Shown in pieces: positions 41,972 through 49,794 of a stretch of 64,000 nt of DNA. Within the stretch, counting starts at the first letter, position 1; the number at the start of each line of letters is the position of its first letter. Under the pieces are notes generated by a model. That model worked only from the letters and a program-made list of their open reading frames with translations, was not told the DNA's origin and made no database searches. Position numbers and translations under genes: made by a program. The DNA is from Saccharospirillum alexandrii_A (GTDB lineage Bacteria > Pseudomonadota > Gammaproteobacteria > Pseudomonadales > Natronospirillaceae), in NCBI RefSeq assembly GCF_043641555.1, contig NZ_JBHZRJ010000002.1, positions 186,001-250,000 of the forward strand, read 5' to 3'.

Positions 41972-44887
41972 ATGACTCTTAATGCGCACACCGCTTTCGA
42001 CGCCATCGAATCCCGCACCATCGACTCACTGAATGTGACACTGGAACATTACCGGCATCGCAACACCGGAGCCGATCACTTTCACATCAGTTCCGATAAC
42101 CCCGAGAATGTCTTTATGGTGGCGTTGCGCACCATGCCCAAGGATTCCTCAGGTGTAGCGCACATTCTTGAGCACACGGCGTTGTGTGGCAGCGAGCAGT
42201 TCCCGGTGCGTGACCCGTTTTTCATGATGACACGACGATCGCTGAATACCTTTATGAACGCCATGACCAGTAGCGACTGGACGGCTTATCCGTTTGCCAG
42301 TGAGAACGATCAGGATTATGAAAACCTGCTCAGCGTCTATCTGGACGCGGTGTTTTTCTCCAACCTCAACGAACTCGACTTTCTGCAGGAAGGGCACCGT
42401 TTGGAGTTCACCGAGCCCGACAACCCGGCTTCACCGCTGACGTTTAAGGGAGTGGTGTTCAATGAAATGAAGGGCGCCATGAGTTCGCCGGTCAGTCAGT
42501 TGTATCAGGCGGCCAAACACTACCTGTTTCCCAACAATACCTATCACTTCAACAGTGGCGGCGACCCGGAGGCGATTCCGGATCTGACCTATGAAGATCT
42601 GAAGGCTTTCTATAAAACGCATTACCACCCCAGCAACGCGACCTTTTTTACCTTTGGTAACCGCCCGGCTGTGGACGTACAAAAGCGGGTTCACGAACAG
42701 GCGTTGCACCGCTTTGAAGCGCTCGACCATAAACTGTCGGTGCCCTTGGAGCGGCGCTATAATTCGGTTTTGCGGGTTGAGAATGCCTATGCTGCCGAAC
42801 CCGGTGATCTTAGCGGTAAAACACACCATGTTATGGGTTGGTTACTGGGCGAATCGACTGATTTGCTTGGGCAGCTGGAAGCCCACCTGTTGAGCGATGT
42901 GTTGCTCGATAACAGCTCTTCACCGTTGCGCAAGGCACTCGAACAGACCGACATCGGCAGCAACCCGTCGCCGATGTGCGGCCTAGAAGACTCGAACCGG
43001 GAAATGATGTTTCTCTGTGGTCTGGAAGGCAGTGAGCCTGAGAAAGCCGCCGATTTTGAGCGTCTGGTCATCGAAACGCTTGAGCAAGTAGAACAAACCG
43101 GTGTCCCCTATGAAGACGTGGAAGCCATGCTGCATCAGCTGGAATTGTCGCAGCGCGAAATCACCGGTGACAGCGCGCCCTATGGTCTGCAACTGATCTT
43201 CTCGGTCATTGGGGCGGCCACCCATGGCGGTTCGGTGATGGAGTCACTCGACATTGACCCGACTCTGGCCATTCTGCGCGAGCGCAGCCAGGACCCGGCT
43301 TATATTCCAGGCCTGATTCGCAAGCTGTTGCTCGATAACGTACATCGGGTTCGTCTGACTCTGCGGCCCGATGCGGAACTTCACCAGCGTCAGCTCGATA
43401 ACGAAGCGGCCCGCCTGGCCCGCATTCAGGCGAGTCTGACCGATGAAGAAAAACAGCGACTGGTCGAGCAGGCCAGCAAGTTGAAGACCCGGCAGGAACA
43501 GGAAGACGATGTCGGCCTGTTGCCCAAGGTAACGCTGGCCGACGTTAAGCCCGATGTAAAACGCATCGCCCCGGCTGCCAGCGACGACATTACTCGTTAT
43601 ACCGCCGGCACCAATGGCATTGCCTATGAACAATGGTTTGTACCGCTGCCAACCTTAACTGCCGACGAACTGGCACTGCTACCGGTCTATACCGCCTTGC
43701 TCACCGAGATTGGTGCCGGCGATAAGGACTACCTGGCTATGCAGCAATGGCAGGCCGCCCGCACTGGCAGTGTCAGTTTCTACAGCCAATTCCGTAACCC
43801 GCTGGAAAGCGCCAATGAAGTCGCCGGCTATGTGGTGCTTTCAGGGCGGGCCCTGGTTCGCCATGTCGATGAGCTGACCCAGATACTGACTCAGCACTGG
43901 TCGGCGCCGCGTTTCGATGAAAGCGCTCGTGTCTTTGATTTGCTCAAACAACTGAGTGCGCGGCGTCAGCAAAGCGTGACCGGTCAGGGCCATGTGCTGG
44001 CCATGCAGACCAGCAGCGCCTTCCATACCCGTGCCAGTGCACTGACCTACGATATGGGCGGCTTGCCCGCCATTCGTCGGGTGAAGGGCTGGGTCGATGC
44101 CTTTTCTGATGACCAGACAGCGCTGAACGAGTGGCTGGCCGGCATTAGCAACCTGCATCAGAAGATTCAGCAACAGCGTTCTCATGCGGTGTTGATCGCC
44201 GAACCCGGCGAACTGGACTCGCTTACCGGAGTGCTGAGAGAGCAGGGGTTGCAAAACCGGGAATCTAACCTTGAGCCAACCACCCAGACAGCCGACTGGC
44301 TGATGCCCAAACAGAACACCGCCTGGAGCGTTAACACTCAGGTGAATTTCTGCTCAGCGGCCTATAGAACCGTGATGCCGGGTCATGAAGATTCAGCACC
44401 CTTGACGGTTCTTGGTGGCGTACTGCGCGATAACTTCCTGCACCGGACAATCCGTGAGCAGGGCGGAGCCTACGGTGGTGGGGCGTCGCACGACAGCAAC
44501 ACCGGCACCTTCCGCTTTTACTCCTACCGCGACCCGCGCATTGAAGGCACGCTGGACGATTTCCGCGCCAGTCTCGACTGGGTAACCGGGCAGGGCGTTA
44601 ACCAGGAGCAGGTCGAATCCTCGATTCTGGGTGTCATCAGCTCAATGGATAAGCCCGGTTCACCGGCCGGTGAAGCCAAGCAAGCCTTTCAGAACCGACT
44701 TTTCGGACGCTCCGATGAGTTCCGCAAAGCCTATCGTGAGGCCTTGCTGGGCGTAACAGCGGCCGACGTGAAACGCGTTGCCGAGACGTACTTTGATGAG
44801 GGTAATGCCTCAAAAGCCGTGGTTACCGATCGCAAGCATGCGGATGAGCTGGCCGGAAAAGGTTTTGAAGTAGAATCGCTGAGTTAG
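41972..44887 (+). CDS. M16C insulinase family metalloprotease
   Basis: Zinc protease of 971 residues, presequence-protease (PreP) type. The inverted zinc motif HILEH is at residues 64-68, followed by CGSEQFPVRDPFFMM, typical of M16C. The second half holds the inactive partner domains, with VNFCSAAYRTV and EQGGAYGGGA. Without a signal peptide it is probably cytosolic and degrades peptides. Some bacterial relatives are larger-peptide clearing enzymes. Monocistronic with a clear terminator. Confidence 0.91.
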   Translation: MTLNAHTAFDAIESRTIDSLNVTLEHYRHRNTGADHFHISSDNPENVFMVALRTMPKDSSGVAHILEHTALCGSEQFPVRDPFFMMTRRSLNTFMNAMTSSDWTAYPFASENDQDYENLLSVYLDAVFFSNLNELDFLQEGHRLEFTEPDNPASPLTFKGVVFNEMKGAMSSPVSQLYQAAKHYLFPNNTYHFNSGGDPEAIPDLTYEDLKAFYKTHYHPSNATFFTFGNRPAVDVQKRVHEQALHRFEALDHKLSVPLERRYNSVLRVENAYAAEPGDLSGKTHHVMGWLLGESTDLLGQLEAHLLSDVLLDNSSSPLRKALEQTDIGSNPSPMCGLEDSNREMMFLCGLEGSEPEKAADFERLVIETLEQVEQTGVPYEDVEAMLHQLELSQREITGDSAPYGLQLIFSVIGAATHGGSVMESLDIDPTLAILRERSQDPAYIPGLIRKLLLDNVHRVRLTLRPDAELHQRQLDNEAARLARIQASLTDEEKQRLVEQASKLKTRQEQEDDVGLLPKVTLADVKPDVKRIAPAASDDITRYTAGTNGIAYEQWFVPLPTLTADELALLPVYTALLTEIGAGDKDYLAMQQWQAARTGSVSFYSQFRNPLESANEVAGYVVLSGRALVRHVDELTQILTQHWSAPRFDESARVFDLLKQLSARRQQSVTGQGHVLAMQTSSAFHTRASALTYDMGGLPAIRRVKGWVDAFSDDQTALNEWLAGISNLHQKIQQQRSHAVLIAEPGELDSLTGVLREQGLQNRESNLEPTTQTADWLMPKQNTAWSVNTQVNFCSAAYRTVMPGHEDSAPLTVLGGVLRDNFLHRTIREQGGAYGGGASHDSNTGTFRFYSYRDPRIEGTLDDFRASLDWVTGQGVNQEQVESSILGVISSMDKPGSPAGEAKQAFQNRLFGRSDEFRKAYREALLGVTAADVKRVAETYFDEGNASKAVVTDRKHADELAGKGFEVESLS

Positions 44888-44921
44888 GCGACGGCGAAAC
44901 AGTGACGTCTTTAGGAAACAG

Positions 44922-44948
44922 AGCCGCCGTAAGGCGGCTTTTTCGTTT
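44922..44948 (+). terminator. Intrinsic terminator of the M16C gene
   Basis: AGCCGCC GTAA GGCGGCT followed by TTTTCGTTT. It lies between convergent genes (M16C plus, xthA minus). Confidence 0.83.
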
Positions 44949-44954
44949 ATACAA

Positions 44955-45794
44955 TCACAGTGCCAGATGGCCCAGGGTCAAATCCAGATCCAGCCAGACC
45001 GGAGCATGATCTGAAGGCTTTTCCAGACCCCGGGTCTCGTAATCGATGCCAGCGCCTGTAATTAGTGGTACCAGCGGCTGGGAGACCATAATGTGGTCGA
45101 TGCGCAGGCCGCGTTTGGGGTCATCTTCAAAGCCTCGTGAGCGGTAATCGAACCAGCTGAAGCGGTCGTTGGTGTCTGGATACAGGTGGCGGTAGCTGTC
45201 AGTCAGGCCCCAGGTGCGCAGCTTCTCGAACCACGCCCTTTCCTCCGGCTGGAAAGCCGATTTGCCTTCGCGCAGCCAGCGCTGGGCGTTTTTCTCACCA
45301 ATGCCGATGTCTTCATCCACCGGTGCGATGTTGAAATCGCCCAGGATGACCAGCAGGTCGTCGGGCTTGGCTTCGGTTTCCAGCCATTGCGTCAGATCGG
45401 CATAAAACTTCCGTTTGGCGGGCCATTTGGTCTCGTGGCCGACGTTTTCGCCCTGAGGGAAATAACCGTTGATAACCGTCAGATGCCGGCCCTCTGTGAG
45501 TGGGTGATGGGTGATGATCAGGCGTTTCTGATCGTCTTCGGAATCGCCGGCAAACCCCCGTTGAACCGTTTGAGGCGGTTCTGCCGTCAGGGTGGCAACG
45601 CCATAGTGGCCTTTCTGGCCATGGGTCACCGACCCGAAGCCGGAAGCCGCTTCGACCGCCGGGTGCGGGTACATATCGTCGTGTACCTTGATCTCCTGCA
45701 GACAGAGGATATCCGGCTTTTGCCGGTCGCGCAGTGCTTCCAGTTGATGAAGTCTGGCACGTATGCCATTGATATTGAACGAAATGATGCGCAT
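44955..45794 (-). CDS. xthA: Exodeoxyribonuclease III
   Basis: AP endonuclease/3' exonuclease of 279 residues for base-excision repair. Motifs are MRIISFNINGIRAR, CLQEIKV (metal Glu), INGYFPQGE, LGDFNIAP and the catalytic SDHAPVW near the end. Length is normal. It is divergent from tdk and convergent with the M16C gene. Confidence 0.95.
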   Translation of the reverse strand: MRIISFNINGIRARLHQLEALRDRQKPDILCLQEIKVHDDMYPHPAVEAASGFGSVTHGQKGHYGVATLTAEPPQTVQRGFAGDSEDDQKRLIITHHPLTEGRHLTVINGYFPQGENVGHETKWPAKRKFYADLTQWLETEAKPDDLLVILGDFNIAPVDEDIGIGEKNAQRWLREGKSAFQPEERAWFEKLRTWGLTDSYRHLYPDTNDRFSWFDYRSRGFEDDPKRGLRIDHIMVSQPLVPLITGAGIDYETRGLEKPSDHAPVWLDLDLTLGHLAL

Positions 45795-45919
45795 GGCTGC
45801 CCTGTTCCCGATGAGTTCCCGAATTCATGAAATCGCCCGTTTTACCTATAACGACGATCAATCGCACGCTATTATTCCCCCTCAACCGCTGTATTGAAAC
45901 CCCGGATCAGGATGCCCCC

Positions 45920-46522
45920 ATGGCTCAGCTCTATTTTTACTATTCAGCAATGAATGCTGGAAAATCCACCTCCTTGCTGCAATCGGAATACAACTACCGG
46001 GAACGTGGCATGACAACGCGTCTGCTGACGGCGCAAATTGATCAGCGCTATGGGGCAGGGCGCATCAGTTCGCGCATCGGCCTGGAAAAAGCCGCCGACA
46101 CCTTTACCGAAACGACCGATCTGAAAGCCTGGTTTGCCGCATTTGAGGGTCATACCGATTGCATTCTGGTTGATGAGGCCCAGTTTCTGACCACCGAGCA
46201 GGTTAACCAGCTCTCCGATCTGGTGGATGAAGCCGGGGTGCCCGTGCTGTGTTACGGCATTCGTTCCGACTTTCTGGGCAACCTGTTCCCGGGTTCAGCC
46301 CGTTTGCTGGCACTGGCGGATAAACTGAATGAACTGAAAACGGTTTGCCACTGCGGGCGAAAAGCCATCATGGTGGCCAGGCTGGATGAACACGGCCAGG
46401 CAATCAGCGAGGGGGATCAGGTTGAGATTGGCGGAAACGACCGGTACGTGTCGATGTGCCGAAAACACTATAAAGAGGCCGTTAAACCTGCCTGGTCAGG
46501 TTCCATTTCATCTACACGGTAG
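45920..46522 (+). CDS. tdk: Thymidine kinase (type II)
   Basis: Enzyme of 200 residues that phosphorylates thymidine in the salvage pathway. The P-loop YYSAMNAGKST is at residues 7-17, the second motif is VDEAQFL, and the lasso/zinc cysteines are in VCHCGRKA and CRKHY. I use ATG 45920 (MAQLYFYYSAMN), since the frame upstream lacks conserved residues and overlaps the xthA promoter region. Convergent with the SRAP gene, four bases apart. Confidence 0.95.
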   Translation: MAQLYFYYSAMNAGKSTSLLQSEYNYRERGMTTRLLTAQIDQRYGAGRISSRIGLEKAADTFTETTDLKAWFAAFEGHTDCILVDEAQFLTTEQVNQLSDLVDEAGVPVLCYGIRSDFLGNLFPGSARLLALADKLNELKTVCHCGRKAIMVARLDEHGQAISEGDQVEIGGNDRYVSMCRKHYKEAVKPAWSGSISSTR

Positions 46523-46526
46523 TCAA

Positions 46527-47273
46527 TTAAACCTGTGGAGCCCGCAGTATTAGAGGCTCTTCGGGAATCAAATCAAATTCCTGGTCATTAATAGCCTGTA
46601 CTTCGACGTCGACCCGAACCTCGGTCTGCACAAACAGAGACTCGAATTGTTCGTGCCTGAGCCGGGGGTTCATCCAGTCCTCCAGCTCATCCGGTCGCAG
46701 AACCAGTGGGAACGACTTGGCGTGAACATCCAGAAACGCCGGGTGCGGGGGCAGGGTGATCACACCCACCGACACCTTGGGGTTACCTTCAGCGTCCAGC
46801 CAGTGTTTGCACAGGGCACCAAGCAGCATCAATTCCCCGGGCCTATGGATCCAGTGGCGTTGTTTGGATTGGGGCCTGGGCAGATGTTGTCGCTCTTCAG
46901 CCGACAAGTCGGAATAAAGCCGGCCACCGGAGTAGCGCGGTTGCCACTCATAGAATCCATCGGTAATAACGACCGCCCGGTAACTTTTAGGCGCCATCTG
47001 GTGCAGAGGGGATTTCAGAATCTGCCCAGAACGGCAGTTGAAGGTGTTCCAGCGCGTATCCGGCAACAAGGTATCGGGGTCCAGCTTCAGCCACCAGGTG
47101 GCCGCCATCAGCCGCGGCCCTTGCTTCGTTGGCACCAGGGCCAGCACGTCATCGGTTGGCCGGCATTCGCGTTTGTTGAGAACCGAGCGGATTTCCGCCT
47201 CCGAATAACCTGCCAGCCCCAGTAACGGGTCGAGCAGGGGGAAATCGGAGACGTTATTGATGGCGCCGCACAT
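46527..47273 (-). CDS. SOS response-associated peptidase (SRAP/YedK family), divergent
   Basis: Protein of 248 residues of the SRAP (HMCES/YedK) family, which cross-links to abasic sites in single-stranded DNA through Cys2. Visible are Cys2 (MCGAIN), Asn79 and Arg81 in FNCRSG, Glu109 in GFYEW and His184 in VHAKSFPLVL. The usual NARSE and H-x-RMP motifs are altered (NCRSG, HAKSFP), so DNA contact may differ. It shares the region with xthA, another abasic-site enzyme. The gene at 47310 lies just upstream. Confidence 0.85.
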   Translation of the reverse strand: MCGAINNVSDFPLLDPLLGLAGYSEAEIRSVLNKRECRPTDDVLALVPTKQGPRLMAATWWLKLDPDTLLPDTRWNTFNCRSGQILKSPLHQMAPKSYRAVVITDGFYEWQPRYSGGRLYSDLSAEERQHLPRPQSKQRHWIHRPGELMLLGALCKHWLDAEGNPKVSVGVITLPPHPAFLDVHAKSFPLVLRPDELEDWMNPRLRHEQFESLFVQTEVRVDVEVQAINDQEFDLIPEEPLILRAPQV

Positions 47274-47309
47274 CGTGTCACCTCAGTCGTTGCAGGGGTG
47301 TCTGGTCTA

Positions 47310-47930
47310 TTAGCGTCCCGGTGTCCGGTTAACCAGGGTTTGCAACACATCATAGCCCACCACTTCGGGAACATAACGGTACAGAGTGCCGTGTTCGGTT
47401 GGGTTGAGCATCAGAACGGTGTCGGCCAGGTTGGGCTTTTTGGGTTTGGGGGGGCGCACCCGGCCTTTCTGAATGGGGGCTCTAACCGGTGGTTTGACTT
47501 CGGACAGGAGCGCAAAGTCGAAGACCGAGCCATCGTTAAGCGTAATCCAGCAGTAGTAATTGGGGCGAGCGCCTGAATCTGCTGATTTATAGGCTTCGAT
47601 GATCGCATTGGCCGCCACATTGCTAACCAGATGTTTGCCGCGACGCACCAGGTTGCCCAGGGTGACTTCATGTTCAAAGCCCGCTTCGGTCAGGGCGCTA
47701 CTGGCGGCCAGGCAAATCTCGGGCGCGTTGCGCAACGGGTCTTTTGAAGTAAAGGTCAGGGCATTTCTGGCCGCGACACCCAACATCATGCAACGTTTCA
47801 GCTCGGCCGTCTGCAGCGGTTCTCCGTCGTATGACAACGCCTTGTGGGGGAGGTTGTTGTCAGTAGACTTTTGCTCTGCGTTCAGAATCAGCTCGCGGTA
47901 ATTGATGGTCTTGTTCAAGCGGTCGTTCAA
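47310..47930 (-). CDS. Hypothetical protein, unrecognised
   Basis: Protein of 206 residues that I do not recognise. It starts with TTG at 47930, with AGGAG seven bases upstream, so it is likely translated. Residues 50-105 are helical and hydrophobic-patterned (RCMMLGVAARNAL, VAANAIIEAYKSAD). YYCWITLNDGSVFDFAL looks like the strand pair of a papain/transglutaminase-type domain, a weak resemblance only. A basic proline-rich linker (KGRVRPPKPKKP) then leads to a C-terminal segment. It precedes the SRAP gene by 36 bases on the same strand and could be in one operon with it. Confidence 0.7.
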   Translation of the reverse strand: MNDRLNKTINYRELILNAEQKSTDNNLPHKALSYDGEPLQTAELKRCMMLGVAARNALTFTSKDPLRNAPEICLAASSALTEAGFEHEVTLGNLVRRGKHLVSNVAANAIIEAYKSADSGARPNYYCWITLNDGSVFDFALLSEVKPPVRAPIQKGRVRPPKPKKPNLADTVLMLNPTEHGTLYRYVPEVVGYDVLQTLVNRTPGR

Positions 47931-48130
47931 ACAGTCACTCCTGGTTGGTCGGTCATCCCGGTGCGGGCTGGCGAGTATAGCAGTCCGGGCCGGGTTACCC
48001 TAAGCGTGTGTCATGGCAGGAAGACTTCGTTTTCTGGCAACAGAGCGTCAAACATGGACCGCTGACGGTTGAAATTGGTGCATCGACATGCACATGGGTA
48101 GTACCAGCCATACATGAGTGGGAGCACATT

Positions 48131-48589
48131 TTGGACATCAAAACGTTTGAAGATCTGATCGACTGGAGTCGTGAGTTACACCAGCACCTGAGCCGTTGCA
48201 TGACAGACAGTGCCCGGTCTCAGCCTGACGATAGAGCCAGGGCCTTACTCGAATATCTGGCCGATCACGAAAAAGCGCTGGAACAGATGGTGGGTCGTTT
48301 TGAGCAGGAAACGGATCAAAAGGCATTGAAAACCCATGTTTATGATTATCTGTCGAATGGACCGGTCAAGTCGCACAGAACCTGCACCGTGCCGTATGCC
48401 GAGCTCGACTATGAAGCCATCTGTCGCGAGGTTTTCGATTATCACACGCAACTGATCAATCTGTATCACAGCCTGATTGGCAAGGCCGAAACGGCCACCT
48501 CGCGCGAGTTGATGATGTCGCTTCTCGAACTGGAAGAGCACGAAGCCATGCGGCTGGCCAAACAATTGGATACCGGCCGCGCACTTTAA
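48131..48589 (+). CDS. Conserved ferritin-like small protein
   Basis: Helical protein of 152 residues. It has four His/Glu-bearing helices: ELHQHLSRCM, LADHEKALEQM, FDYHTQLINLYHSLI and ELEEHEAMRLAKQL. This suggests a ferritin-like or hemerythrin-like bundle that may bind metal. Proteins with LDIKTFEDLIDW starts are found in related bacteria, function unknown. The start is best put at TTG 48131 with GGGAG six bases upstream; an ATG/GTG frame reaches back to 48008 but the extra residues look non-conserved. Stands alone. Confidence 0.68.
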   Translation: MDIKTFEDLIDWSRELHQHLSRCMTDSARSQPDDRARALLEYLADHEKALEQMVGRFEQETDQKALKTHVYDYLSNGPVKSHRTCTVPYAELDYEAICREVFDYHTQLINLYHSLIGKAETATSRELMMSLLELEEHEAMRLAKQLDTGRAL

Positions 48590-48704
48590 AGCAAAAGCAG
48601 CATTCGTTCGTTATCAGGAGAATCCCGGGTTGCTGAAGCCAGATCAAAGGCGGTAAGACCGGGATGAAACCAGGGAAGGTAGTTGGGCTGGGTTATCCTA
48701 AGTA

Positions 48705-48738
48705 ACTATTTCCTGTAATCTTTATTACAGGAAATAGT
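48705..48738. repeat. Perfect 15-base-pair palindrome
   Basis: ACTATTTCCTGTAAT at 48705-48719 pairs perfectly with ATTACAGGAAATAGT at 48724-48738 over the loop CTTT. It is AT-rich, has no T run, and lies in the 254-base gap between the ferritin-like gene and the apbE operon end. It could be a 3' structure for both converging units or an operator. Confidence 0.65.
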
Positions 48739-48843
48739 GATCAATTGAATATAACGCCCTTAAATAAGCTTTTTTACACCGACTATCCGTTAACCCCATT
48801 TTAATGCCACGTCTGTATCACGACGCGTAACATCGTCACCTGA

Positions 48844-49794
48844 TCATTCACTAATGACCCAATGCGGCAAACCGATACTATTAAGGTACTCAGCTGCGGA
48901 CGCACCTTGCAGCATGGCGAGGCTAGCAACGAGACCGCTTTGAATGCAACTGGGCGCAGCCACAGTGACGGATCTCGGGGCTTGTTCGATTGGCCAGCCA
49001 GTCTTGGGATCCAGTAAGTGGCTATAGCGTTTGCCATTTCGCAGCAGATACCGACGGCTATCGCCCGATGTTGCTAATCCTCCGCGCCACAATTCGAGCA
49101 ATAGCGGCTGTTGGTCATCTTCATGTGGCGATTCCACGCCTACGCGCCAGGGTTGCTCCGGCGCTCGTGGTCCATTACAGGCCAGATCACCTCCCAGATT
49201 GATGAGCATACCAGACTGACGCCAGCGCGCCGGGATGGCTTTCATACACAAACCCAGGGCCCGGTCTGCGGCGTATTCCTTACCAATACCACCGAAATCC
49301 AGCTCCATGCCCTCAGGCAGCGTCAACGAACCGCCCGCGACTTCACCCGACGAATCCACTGTTCCGCTGAGCCAAGTGACTCTCTGCCAGCCGATTAGGG
49401 GCAAGAGCGCTTTAATGGCGTCATCGTCAGGCAGACGATCGCTGCCATCAAAGGTCCACACGCGTCGCAATAGCCCAGAGGTCACATCAAACCGGCCGCC
49501 TGAAAGCCGCCACGCCTGGTCGGCAAAGTTCAATAAACGGGCTGTTTCGGCATCGACCCGCTGAGCCTGCCCCGGCCGGCTGTGCAATGCCGCGAACAGG
49601 TTGTCCGGGCGGTAACGGCTGTATCGCTGTTCGATGCGCCAAACTTCAGCCGCAGCCAACCGGGCTAGGCGCCCTGCCAGCTCAGCCTGCTCAAATGGCA
49701 ACGCCAGCAGGATCTCGCAGGAGCTGGCCATGGCATCAAAGTGCCCTGTCCATAGGTCGCCCTGCCATCTGACGCTTACCTGCCGCGAGATCAT
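48844..49794 (-). CDS. apbE: FAD:protein FMN transferase
   Basis: ApbE-family enzyme of 316 residues that links FMN covalently to Thr/Ser of target proteins. Conserved parts are FDAMASSCEILL, DFGGIGKEYAADRAL, INLGGDLACNG and HLLDPKTGWPI. Unlike E. coli ApbE there is no lipobox or clear signal peptide before the first motif, so its compartment is uncertain. It overlaps the DUF3570 stop by one base (TAATG) and is the last gene of the tlpA operon. The adjacent DUF3570 protein carries a matching flavinylation motif. Confidence 0.92.
   Translation of the reverse strand: MISRQVSVRWQGDLWTGHFDAMASSCEILLALPFEQAELAGRLARLAAAEVWRIEQRYSRYRPDNLFAALHSRPGQAQRVDAETARLLNFADQAWRLSGGRFDVTSGLLRRVWTFDGSDRLPDDDAIKALLPLIGWQRVTWLSGTVDSSGEVAGGSLTLPEGMELDFGGIGKEYAADRALGLCMKAIPARWRQSGMLINLGGDLACNGPRAPEQPWRVGVESPHEDDQQPLLLELWRGGLATSGDSRRYLLRNGKRYSHLLDPKTGWPIEQAPRSVTVAAPSCIQSGLVASLAMLQGASAAEYLNSIGLPHWVISE

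Noticed and set aside
46511..46522. CTACACGGTAG shared with 58568-58578
   Set aside because: An 11-base match is expected by chance many times in 64 kb, and the contexts differ.
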